A stretch of DNA of 64,000 nt from UBA12481 sp942493265 (lineage in GTDB: Bacteria > Bacteroidota > Bacteroidia > Bacteroidales > UBA12481), in assembly GCA_942493265.1 (NCBI GenBank), contig OW818688.1, forward strand, positions 310,001 to 374,000, read 5' to 3'. The notes under the pieces were generated by a model, which worked only from the letters and a program-made list of their open reading frames with translations, was not told the DNA's origin and did no database searches. A program made the position numbers and the translations under genes. This document shows positions 26,617 through 34,418 of the stretch, piece after piece. Numbering within the stretch: the first letter of the stretch is position 1; every line of letters starts with the position of its first letter.

Positions 26617-26663
26617 GAAAAGGGGGCGGTGCGCAGGAATTTACTGTAATCCATGCAGTTGTA

Positions 26664-26771
26664 CTACCCCCCTCCTTTCTAAGGAGGGGGCAGGGGGAGG
26701 TCTGCCAGTCAAACAACCAACCCTGTCCGGAGTACCACCCCTCCTTTCTAAGGAGGGGGCAGGGGGAGGTC
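26664..26771. repeat. Two CTCCTTTCTAAGGAGG hairpin repeats
   Basis: Two copies of CCCCTCCTTTCTAAGGAGGG followed by GGCAGGGGGAGGT, at about 26666-26702 and 26736-26771, separated by 34 bp. Each is a perfect stem. The second ends at the stop codon of the SIMPL gene and could act as its terminator. Together with the preceding repeats they fill 26445-26771, in which there is no gene. Confidence 0.88.
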
Positions 26772-27494
26772 CTATTTATCAACGAGATAATACTCAACAG
26801 TGGTTACTACCCGGATAATCTTCTTATCAGGCGTGTTCATGTCGCGGTCCTCTATTGTAAATAATCCCTGAGTGGCCCGTTTGATTTTACCGGCTTTGGA
26901 TTTGGAATCGGAAGCGAATTTTTCGGCGGCTTCGCGGGCATTTTTCGTAGCGGATTCAATCATGGCCGGCTTGATGGAATTCAGCCGGGTGAAAAGGTAC
27001 TGGACCTGGCTCATGTATTGATCCTGATTCAGTACAATGCCTTTGCCAACCAGATCTGTAAGCCGTGTAATCGCCTGGCTCATTCGCGGAATCTGAGCTG
27101 AACGCACCGTCATTTTTGCATGGCCGATATACCTGAACTCCACAAACTGGTTGTTTTGTCCGTAAAGATTAGCCTTCTGATCGCTTATATTGACCATCCC
27201 GATGGAAATTTCATCAGGCGTAAATCCAACCTCGCCAAGAAAATCGAGAATGATTTTCTGTTTCCGGTCGAGGGTTGACTGCAATTCAACCAGGTTGTTA
27301 CTGGCCTCGCTGAAAGTAATCGGCCAAACGGCCAGATCCGCATCTACTTCCATCTCGGCAAGACCCTTTACCACAACTGATCTGTCGAGAGTTTTAAATC
27401 GGATGAGCGAATTGCCCAAGATCAGGGCGGCAACAATCAGTCCCAGTGCAAGAGTTCCTGCTGCGAGAGGTGATTTTGAATCAATTTTCGACAT
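26772..27494 (-). CDS. SIMPL-domain (DUF541) protein
   Basis: 240 residues from ATG 27494; a start 17 codons upstream is possible but adds a non-hydrophobic tail before the membrane anchor. The N-terminus has a single transmembrane segment (LAAGTLALGLIVAALILGNSLI). The SIMPL domain follows: RSVVVKGLAEMEVDADLAVWPITF, QKIILDFLGEVGFTPDEISIG, and a C-terminal AREAAEKFASDSKSKAGKIKRATQGLF helix. The family makes periplasmic oligomeric assemblies of unclear function. It is divergent from the Omp28-like gene. Confidence 0.9.
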   Translation of the reverse strand: MSKIDSKSPLAAGTLALGLIVAALILGNSLIRFKTLDRSVVVKGLAEMEVDADLAVWPITFSEASNNLVELQSTLDRKQKIILDFLGEVGFTPDEISIGMVNISDQKANLYGQNNQFVEFRYIGHAKMTVRSAQIPRMSQAITRLTDLVGKGIVLNQDQYMSQVQYLFTRLNSIKPAMIESATKNAREAAEKFASDSKSKAGKIKRATQGLFTIEDRDMNTPDKKIIRVVTTVEYYLVDK

Positions 27495-27661
27495 AATGGT
27501 ATTGCTTTCAGAATAATTAATGAATGACCTGCATGTAATGATCAAAGGTAACCACTGAACCGAACAATTTAAACCAGCTGCTAAAAAAACCCTTAAAGGA
27601 TTTGAAAAGAAGAGTCAAATAAGTATTATTGTTAATCCATAAACGACCTAATCAAAAAAAC

Positions 27662-29608
27662 ATGAAAACAGTCACCAAGTTAGCAGGATGCTTATCAACC
27701 ATGCTATTAGGGTTAATGCTTCTTGCCGTAAATCCGGTACAGAGTCAAACAATCCCGCTTAAACCGTGCCTCGAGCACTTTACTTCATCGAGTTGCCCGC
27801 CCTGCGCAGCTTTTGGTCCCGCATTCCGAAATACGCTTTCCGGTTATGAAGGCATGTATACTGTTATCCGTTATCAGATGTACTGGCCGGGAACAGGTGA
27901 TCCCTACTATTTTGCCGAAAGCAAAAAACGACGCGATTATTATACCATCACGGGGGTTCCCGGACTGGCATGCAATGGCGCCGTTCAACTTCCTTATGCA
28001 CAAAGCTTTTCGACCGCTAAAATGGACAGCCTTTTAACGGAATTTACCGGGGTCCAAATCGCCATAACCTCATCGGTCAACCTGGATAAAATTGTGACCG
28101 CAACCATCACGATTACTCCTGAAATAGCTTATCCTGCAGGATTGGTTGCCCAAATTGTAGTTATGGAAGATGTAACCACCCAGAATGCCACTACCAATGG
28201 AGAAAAAGCATTTGAAAAGGTAACCATGGGTTTCCTTCCGGATGCCTCCGGAACTACTTTGCCGGCATTGGTTGCCGGACAACCGGTTACATTGACGTAT
28301 ACCCTCGACATGAAAACAACCCACATGGAAACAGCCAATGATTTGTCGGTAGCTGCTTTCATTCAGAATAATTCAACCAAAAAGGTTATTCAGTCAAACA
28401 ATGCACCCGTTACCCACCCTTTCACCGATTATCAGGTTGCATTGAATGTTATCGACAATGATTATAACATAGTCCCGGGCGGTAAAGCCTTTATCCCCTA
28501 TTATGGTGAAACGGTGTTTGGCTCAAACGGTTTGGCAACCTTCAAGGGTGTATTCCCGGGAGATCTTGATTACAGTGTTTCGGCTCCGGGATATGACGCC
28601 ACCAGCGGAGAACTAACCGTTATTGACAGCGATGTATCACAGGATGTTATGGTTGAAAAGCCGGATATCTTCTATTTTGAAGATTTTGGCTGGAATACCA
28701 TCCCCCCGGGATATATTGCTGAATTAACCAACGGATTTTATCTGTCTGGTGCAGGATCTGAAGCCGGTTCCGTTGTTTTTTATAAACCCAATGAGGGCGC
28801 CGACGACAGTTATCTTATCATGCCTGCCATAAACCTCAATCAGTCAGGTATTTTCAGTTTCAGGGCAGGTGCTCAGTCCGGTTTCCCCGAACTCCGTGTC
28901 GGGATTGCCACCCTCGAAATGAAACCCGGTACAAATGGAACCGAAGCGTTGACCATTACCGGATTTGCTGAGCTTTATGCAGCAAAAATCAACAATGCTG
29001 AGGATTATACCATTTTTGGATTTCAATTACCAGAAGCAATTGGCAACCAGCGAATTGCCTTTAGATACGTGGGGGCTACCGGTTCTTACTGTGAATTGGA
29101 CCAGATTGCCGTACTGGAGGATAATCCGGGGGTCAAAGTTCAGTTCCTGGTCACCGATCAGAACGATGTACCGCTTAAAAACACTGCTGTTACTATGAAC
29201 GAGATCGTGGTTGAAAACAATGCTTACGGGCTAGCCACTTTTCGCGATACCGATCTGGGTAATTATTCCTATTCCGTTACCTACAAAGGAGAAGAGATTG
29301 CAACCGGTATCCTGAATGTTGATGATGCTCTTATTAAAGAAATCAAACACAATACCTCCGGAATTGAAGGAATTCCTTCAGAAGTTCCCATTTCTATCTT
29401 TCCGAATCCTGTTAAGGACCATTTTACCGTTAACGGAATTCAAACAGGTGTTATTTCGGTCATGACCCTGAACGGCCAGCAGCTTTTACAACGGAAGATT
29501 TCCGATGGTGAATCTGTTTCCACCGAAGGACTTGCAAAAGGGGTATACCTGGTGAGAATACAGTCGGGCACAACTTTGGTCTATCGCAAATTAATGATTT
29601 CCAAATAG
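27662..29608 (+). CDS. Omp28-related thioredoxin-like T9SS cargo protein
   Basis: 648 residues from ATG 27662; an upstream in-frame TTG would give a non-typical extension. The signal peptide ends near VQSQ. A thioredoxin-like domain has CPPC at 45-48 (FTSSSCPPCAAFGP), as in Omp28-like proteins. Beta-rich domains follow, including a carboxypeptidase-regulatory-like DLDYSVSAPGYDATSGELTV repeat and a jelly-roll-like region (about 360-500). The end is a type IX secretion sorting domain: SIFPNPVKDHFTV ... GLAKGVYLVRIQSG ... KLMISK. Secreted to the surface through T9SS; precise function unknown. Confidence 0.88.
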   Translation: MKTVTKLAGCLSTMLLGLMLLAVNPVQSQTIPLKPCLEHFTSSSCPPCAAFGPAFRNTLSGYEGMYTVIRYQMYWPGTGDPYYFAESKKRRDYYTITGVPGLACNGAVQLPYAQSFSTAKMDSLLTEFTGVQIAITSSVNLDKIVTATITITPEIAYPAGLVAQIVVMEDVTTQNATTNGEKAFEKVTMGFLPDASGTTLPALVAGQPVTLTYTLDMKTTHMETANDLSVAAFIQNNSTKKVIQSNNAPVTHPFTDYQVALNVIDNDYNIVPGGKAFIPYYGETVFGSNGLATFKGVFPGDLDYSVSAPGYDATSGELTVIDSDVSQDVMVEKPDIFYFEDFGWNTIPPGYIAELTNGFYLSGAGSEAGSVVFYKPNEGADDSYLIMPAINLNQSGIFSFRAGAQSGFPELRVGIATLEMKPGTNGTEALTITGFAELYAAKINNAEDYTIFGFQLPEAIGNQRIAFRYVGATGSYCELDQIAVLEDNPGVKVQFLVTDQNDVPLKNTAVTMNEIVVENNAYGLATFRDTDLGNYSYSVTYKGEEIATGILNVDDALIKEIKHNTSGIEGIPSEVPISIFPNPVKDHFTVNGIQTGVISVMTLNGQQLLQRKISDGESVSTEGLAKGVYLVRIQSGTTLVYRKLMISK

Positions 29609-29643
29609 GTAATCGGATCTAAGATTCCAATATTTGTTTAAAG

Positions 29644-29675
29644 CTACCCCCGGAATTCCGGGGGTAGTTTTTTTT
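29644..29675. terminator. Bidirectional rho-independent terminator
   Basis: A perfect 24-nt palindrome at 29644-29667 (CTACCCCCGGAA and its complement) followed by a T run of at least eight. It closes the Omp28-like gene and the convergent DUF1761 gene. Confidence 0.9.
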
Positions 29676-30084
29676 ATCCCCTCCACAAACCAAGTATCAC
29701 TCCCTTTACAACAAATGCGATGGTAACATAGCCCCAATTGATTAGCATCAGTTTCCATCCTCTCATTTCGAAAAGGCTCAGGATACCAACTGCCATTGAG
29801 GCCCAGCCAAATCCGGCAAGAGCTGAATAGAGCAGATAATCATTGAATTTCATGGCAGGATCACCCAGAAAGAATGCAAGATTATAGGTAATGATCAGTG
29901 AAAAAATGAACGTCAGGCCGTATTTTACGACCGGATTATCCTTTTTCATTTTCTCTTCCGTCAAACCGGTTTCCCTCATCCAAACCTTCACAAACAGGAG
30001 CGGGGAATACCAAAGTGCACCTACAACAAAATCAGACAAAGCGGCAACAAATACCGCCAGATGGTTAATTGAAACACTTTCCAT
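29674..30084 (-). CDS. DUF1761 family membrane protein
   Basis: 136 residues and four hydrophobic helices. The start INHLAVFVAALSDFVVGALWYSPLLFVKVWMRETGL is the DUF1761 (PF08570) signature, followed by FIFSLIITYNLAFFLG and a GFGWASMAVGILSLFEMRGWKLMLINWGYVTIAFVVKGVILG C-terminal half. Function of the family is unknown. It stands alone between the terminator and the M3 peptidase gene. Confidence 0.88.
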   Translation of the reverse strand: MESVSINHLAVFVAALSDFVVGALWYSPLLFVKVWMRETGLTEEKMKKDNPVVKYGLTFIFSLIITYNLAFFLGDPAMKFNDYLLYSALAGFGWASMAVGILSLFEMRGWKLMLINWGYVTIAFVVKGVILGLWRG

Positions 30085-30143
30085 TGTATAGATTTTAAGT
30101 TAGTTACCTTAAATATACAATGAACCTCCAGAATTGTTCAGGC

Positions 30144-32204
30144 TTATCCTATTTTAAGTCCGCTGCGTTCCAGCAAAGCTTCCGGATTGGGTTCCTGTCC
30201 GCGGAATCTCACATACAATACCATCGGATGTTCACTGCCGCCTTTTTCAAGAATATTTTTTCGGAAAGATTCAGCCACCACGCGATTGAAAATTCCTTTT
30301 TCTGAAAACAGGGCAAAAGCATCCGCATCGAGCACCTCAGCCCATTTATACCCGTAATATCCTGCAGCATAACCACCTGCGAAAATATGACTAAAGCCGG
30401 TACTCACTGCACTTCCCGGGATCTTCCGGAAAAGCTGGGTATCGGCCATGGTTTCCTTTTCGAATGCAACCGGATCGGAATCAAAAGGATGTGGCAGAGT
30501 ATGCCAGGCCATATCCAGAAAGCCAAAACTCAGCTGACGCTCAAAGGCATATCCTTCTAAAAAGTTCTTCGATTCGATCAGCCGGTCGATCAGGATAGCA
30601 GGGATCTTTTCACCCGTCTCATAATGAACGGCAAACAGATCCAGCCACTCCTTTTCGAGGGCCCAGTTTTCCATCACCTGGCTGGGCAGTTCAACAAAAT
30701 CCCGGTAAACATTTGTTCCCGAAACCGATGGGTAGGTGCACCCGGCAAGCATTCCATGGAGGGCATGGCCAAATTCATGGAGAAAGGTATTCACCTCATC
30801 ATGGGTCAGCAAAGAGGGTTTTGATGCTGTAGGTTTCGAGAAGTTGCACACCAGCGAAACATGCGGTCGCACCATTTTGCCTTTGAGGTTCGACTGGCCT
30901 CGGAAATCCGTCATCCAGGCGCCGCCCTGTTTACCCGGACGCGGAAAAAAATCGAGGTACAGAAGCGACAGGAATCCCCCGTTCTCATCTTTCACCTCAT
31001 AGGTCATCACATCCGGATGATAAACCGGGATTCCGGAAATCTTTTCAAATGTTAGTCCGTATAGTTTTTCGGCCAGCAGGAAAATCCCGCCAATCACATT
31101 TTCGAGTTTAAAATAGGGCTTGAGCAATTCTTCACGGAAATCATATTTCTTTTGGCGCAGCTTTTCAGCATAATAGCTCCAGTCCCAGGATTCAAGGTCA
31201 AAATCAACCCCTTCCGATGCAGCAAATTCTTTTACTTCGGCGAGTTCAACCTGCGCAGCGGGTTTTGAACGCAGGTGTATCCCCTGCATGAAGTCCATCA
31301 CTTTACCCGGCGATCCTGCCATGCTTTCCCTCAGCATATAGGTGGCATAGTCCGGTTCCTTCATCATCAAAGCCTGTTCCCGTCGGAGATTGACAATTTC
31401 AAGAATCAGGGCTTTGTTATCATTTGCGTTCCCCTGATTACCCCTGACTCCGTATGCCCTGGTCAATTTCTCACGAAGCTCACGGTTGTCGGAATACTTC
31501 AGGAATGGAACATAGCTGGGCGCATGAAGGGTAAACACCCAACCCGTCAGGGTTCGGCTTTCAGCTTCCTGGGAAGCTGCTTCCTTTACGAAATCCGGCA
31601 GGCCCGACAAATCAGCTTCATCCGTAAGATGGAGGAAATAGGCATTGGTATCAGCGAGTACATTATCGGCAAACTGAAGGGTGAGCATCGACAATCTCGA
31701 CCTGATTTCAGCGAACCGTGCTTTCGAATCATCATCCAGCTTTGCACCGTTCCGGACAAAATCCCGGTACCAGTTGCCGAGAACAGTTTTCTGTTCAACA
31801 GAAAGTCCGGCAGCCCGATTCTCCTTAAGGTTGGTATTTAGCTTGTCGATGCGATTGAAAAGTTCAGGATTCATCAGCATGCGGCTGGAATAATCCGTCA
31901 GCATCTGAGAGGCTTCCTGAGCAATAGCCTGCAATCTGTCTGAAGTTTCGGCATGATTCAGGTTAAAGAGGATTCCGGCGGTAATTCCAAGTTTTTCACC
32001 GTTCTGCTCCAATGGAAGGATGGTATTGTCAAATGTCGGTTCCGCCTTTGATTCCACGATATTAACGATATTCTCTTCCGCTTCCCGGATCTGGGTTTCA
32101 ATGGCCGGAATAAAATACACTTCCTGTATCAGATCAAAAGGCGGGGCTTCATGCAGGCCCGTAAAGGGATGCAACAAAGGATTGCCGGACAATGGATTAC
32201 TCAT
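30144..32204 (-). CDS. M3-family metallopeptidase (Dcp / oligopeptidase A type)
   Basis: 686 residues from ATG 32204; the in-frame ATG at 32231 would overlap the upstream gene. The gluzincin motif HEFGHALHGML starts at His476, with the expected downstream Glu region ENWALEKEWL. N-terminal helical neurolysin-like fold (NPLLHPFTGLHEAPPFDLIQ) and the substrate-contact GGYAAGYYGYKWAEVLDADAFALF near the C-terminus are standard for M3A peptidases. No signal peptide is seen, so it acts in the cytosol on oligopeptides. It is the last gene of a unit with the DUF2185 and DUF4185-like genes (13 and 2 bp gaps). Confidence 0.93.
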   Translation of the reverse strand: MSNPLSGNPLLHPFTGLHEAPPFDLIQEVYFIPAIETQIREAEENIVNIVESKAEPTFDNTILPLEQNGEKLGITAGILFNLNHAETSDRLQAIAQEASQMLTDYSSRMLMNPELFNRIDKLNTNLKENRAAGLSVEQKTVLGNWYRDFVRNGAKLDDDSKARFAEIRSRLSMLTLQFADNVLADTNAYFLHLTDEADLSGLPDFVKEAASQEAESRTLTGWVFTLHAPSYVPFLKYSDNRELREKLTRAYGVRGNQGNANDNKALILEIVNLRREQALMMKEPDYATYMLRESMAGSPGKVMDFMQGIHLRSKPAAQVELAEVKEFAASEGVDFDLESWDWSYYAEKLRQKKYDFREELLKPYFKLENVIGGIFLLAEKLYGLTFEKISGIPVYHPDVMTYEVKDENGGFLSLLYLDFFPRPGKQGGAWMTDFRGQSNLKGKMVRPHVSLVCNFSKPTASKPSLLTHDEVNTFLHEFGHALHGMLAGCTYPSVSGTNVYRDFVELPSQVMENWALEKEWLDLFAVHYETGEKIPAILIDRLIESKNFLEGYAFERQLSFGFLDMAWHTLPHPFDSDPVAFEKETMADTQLFRKIPGSAVSTGFSHIFAGGYAAGYYGYKWAEVLDADAFALFSEKGIFNRVVAESFRKNILEKGGSEHPMVLYVRFRGQEPNPEALLERSGLKIG

Positions 32205-32217
32205 AATAAATAACAGA

Positions 32218-32556
32218 TTATTCCTCTTCAATGATTACAAATTCATCTGAACCCTCAACGCGTTCCAGTTCAGTCCCTACCGGCAACTTAATATAAGGAA
32301 GGATCGCCGGATCATAGTTGGCAATTGCATTAATGCTAAACACCTTGCTGGTTTCCGGATCGTCGATATATTCTTCGGTTTCCGTTCCCGACAGGAAACG
32401 CCAGCCGGTGTCCTCCTTATCAAACTTTTCTTCACGGTACATGAACCCAACTTTCATACCATCCACCGTTATGTGGTTGGAAACGATCCCGAAGCCCTGA
32501 AGTTTTATCAGGTCTTTAATCTCTTCGGCCGGGATTTTAAATTGTTCTTTTTCCAT
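32218..32556 (-). CDS. DUF2185 (immunity-type) small protein
   Basis: 112 residues. The layout GFGIVSNHITVDGMKVGFMYREEKFDKEDTGWRFLSGTETEEYIDDPET, then INAIANYDPAILPYIKLPVGTELER, matches DUF2185 (PF09951), a compact alpha/beta family found in polymorphic-toxin immunity contexts and also as a housekeeping-like singleton. No toxin gene is adjacent. It is tightly packed between the propeller gene (2 bp) and the M3 peptidase (13 bp). Confidence 0.8.
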   Translation of the reverse strand: MEKEQFKIPAEEIKDLIKLQGFGIVSNHITVDGMKVGFMYREEKFDKEDTGWRFLSGTETEEYIDDPETSKVFSINAIANYDPAILPYIKLPVGTELERVEGSDEFVIIEEE

Positions 32557-32558
32557 AA

Positions 32559-33812
32559 TTATTTATTCAGGCTGATTTTCTGCATCACCAAACCGTAGTG
32601 GCTCCCCGGTGGATTCACCGCAATTTTGATGCCGTTCCAGTCGGGGGCAAAATTTCCGGAATACCACATCCAGGCGGTCCGGCCATCGGAGCTGATGAAT
32701 TTCGAAGGTATATTGACAAAATATGCCTGCTCCCCAAAATCCTTCAGATAGGTAACCAGTTTCCACGGACCGGTCATGCTGGCAGACTCCAGGATATAGG
32801 TATTCATCTTTGCACAGGTATTTCCCCCATCGGTTACACACATCAGGTATTTTTTCAGCGGTGCGTTATAGGTCATGGTCACGCAGCCCATATTATTATT
32901 CCATTCCAGCAGCGGTTTGATCTTTTTAAAATCGGTGGTCCAAACCGGTTCACCTTTGGAGTTATTGCCCGCATAATACTCATATTTTGAGGCATCATTC
33001 ATGTTTTCAGGGGCAGGAATTACCCTGATGAGATAGATCTGGTCGCCTGTGATCCAGCTGTCGTTCCAGAACCGGTATTTTGTGTCGGTAGTATCGGCAC
33101 CGTGAGCTACCAGGTAGGCCTTTCCATCAGGTGAATACTGAAGGTTTTTACCAAAATCCACAAAGTGGGGTGATCCGATTTTCACCGGGTAGCCATTGAT
33201 TCCGGTTTCACCGAACAATGGTTTTGCAGGGGAATGGGGCGTTGGCTTCCAGCTCCGTCCATAATCCGTGCTGGACCGGAATCCTACAAAAGGTCCCATC
33301 CAGGGCCAGTTGATATACTTATCTCCGTATTCGGCCCGACCGGAAGGATCGAGACAGTAGGTGCCATAATACCAAACCCCGTTATAGATCAGACTCCCGC
33401 ATGGATAGCGGCCATGATAGGGACTGGCGGATGCCTGGTTGATCCCCAGACTGTATACTTTCAGGTTCAGCGGATCGTCGCCCTCAATTACGGCATGGCC
33501 TGTGGTTGCAGTTTCCCCGAACGAATTTGATCCTTCATATGACCCGTCGAGCCTCCAGGTACTCCCGTCCGTCCAGGGAGAATAGAGGTTGCCGTCATCT
33601 GCCCATGTCGGGTACCAGGTATCTCCGAAATGAAAACCGCTTTTCTCTCCCAGCAGCGTAATACCCGTAAACTCCTTTGAAGACGGAAATGGGCAATCGG
33701 CCGGGACTTCAGATTTCCATACGAAGGGGGGAAAAGTAATATTCTCAGGTTTAAGCTGTGCGTTCAGCATTTGACCAGCCAAACAAAACAGGAGAAGCAT
33801 AGGTAATTTCAT
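32559..33812 (-). CDS. Secreted DUF4185-like five-bladed propeller, glycosidase-like
   Basis: 417 residues, signal peptide cleaved near LNAQ. Regular Trp/Gly-rich strands suggest a propeller: GFHFGDTWYPTWADDGNLYSPWTDG, NGVWYYGTYCLDPSG, GFRSSTDYGRSW, GNLQ-type YSPDGKAYLVAHGAD, YNAPLKKYLMCVTDG and GRTAWMWYSGNF. This pattern is shared with DUF4185 and other sialidase-like or GH43/GH32-like extracellular enzymes. Candidate acidic residues occur in GDTW and TDG, but none can be assigned. I infer a glycan-active secreted protein with moderate confidence. Confidence 0.65.
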   Translation of the reverse strand: MKLPMLLLFCLAGQMLNAQLKPENITFPPFVWKSEVPADCPFPSSKEFTGITLLGEKSGFHFGDTWYPTWADDGNLYSPWTDGSTWRLDGSYEGSNSFGETATTGHAVIEGDDPLNLKVYSLGINQASASPYHGRYPCGSLIYNGVWYYGTYCLDPSGRAEYGDKYINWPWMGPFVGFRSSTDYGRSWKPTPHSPAKPLFGETGINGYPVKIGSPHFVDFGKNLQYSPDGKAYLVAHGADTTDTKYRFWNDSWITGDQIYLIRVIPAPENMNDASKYEYYAGNNSKGEPVWTTDFKKIKPLLEWNNNMGCVTMTYNAPLKKYLMCVTDGGNTCAKMNTYILESASMTGPWKLVTYLKDFGEQAYFVNIPSKFISSDGRTAWMWYSGNFAPDWNGIKIAVNPPGSHYGLVMQKISLNK

Positions 33813-33829
33813 CGTCGGTATATTTAAGG

Positions 33830-34282
33830 CTACAAGTTCAAATATACGCCAACCTTTTCTTTCAGCACAGCGGAGGTGAATGGTTTCGGAAGATAGTCAT
33901 CGCAGCCCGCTTCAAGCGCAAGTTCCCGGTCGCCCGACATGGCAAATGCCGTAACGGCAATAACCGGCAGATCGCAGCGAGCGGCCTTAATCAGGCGTGT
34001 AGCCTCAAACCCATCCATTTCGGGCATTTTAAGATCCATCAGAACCAGTGACACTTCGGGATGCAGATTGCAGCATTCCACCGCCTGCCTGCCGTTTTCC
34101 ACATGCCAGAGGACAGTCCGGGTTTTACCCAGCATAGTTTTGAGCAGGAAAATATTAATCGGATCATCCTCAACGATCAATATCACAGGCAGGATATCCA
34201 CAGCCGGCTGGCCGCTTGTGATGTCCTGCAAATTATTAAATTCACCAACGGGATGCTCGTTGGTTTTATCCTTATTGCCCAT
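33830..34282 (-). CDS. Stand-alone response regulator receiver domain
   Basis: 150 residues from ATG 34282 (MGNKDK); an upstream ATG adds a poor extension. After a 45-residue polar tail a CheY-like receiver follows: VEDDPIN acidic pocket, LVLMDLKMPEMDG with the phospho-acceptor Asp, VTAFA and LPKPF. There is no output domain, so it acts through a partner or as a phosphorelay intermediate. No histidine kinase is in the window. It may belong to a hybrid-kinase relay encoded elsewhere. Confidence 0.9.
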   Translation of the reverse strand: MGNKDKTNEHPVGEFNNLQDITSGQPAVDILPVILIVEDDPINIFLLKTMLGKTRTVLWHVENGRQAVECCNLHPEVSLVLMDLKMPEMDGFEATRLIKAARCDLPVIAVTAFAMSGDRELALEAGCDDYLPKPFTSAVLKEKVGVYLNL

Positions 34283-34418
34283 AAAAATGTAAAATAGAAT
34301 CCTGCGTAATATCCCAAAGGTATCCACTTTAACCACCTGCAGAACAATTCACAAGTTTTTTGGTTAAAAAAGTTACGCACAGTCTATGGTTCTGTAATTC
34401 TATGCATTATCCATCAAA

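Noticed and set aside
31275..31841. 188-codon plus-strand frame inside the M3 peptidase gene
   Set aside because: Antisense shadow of a conserved peptidase; composition and lack of motifs argue against a gene.
32218..32556. Toxin-immunity pair
   Set aside because: The DUF2185 protein has no adjacent toxin-like gene; neighbours are a propeller protein and a peptidase.
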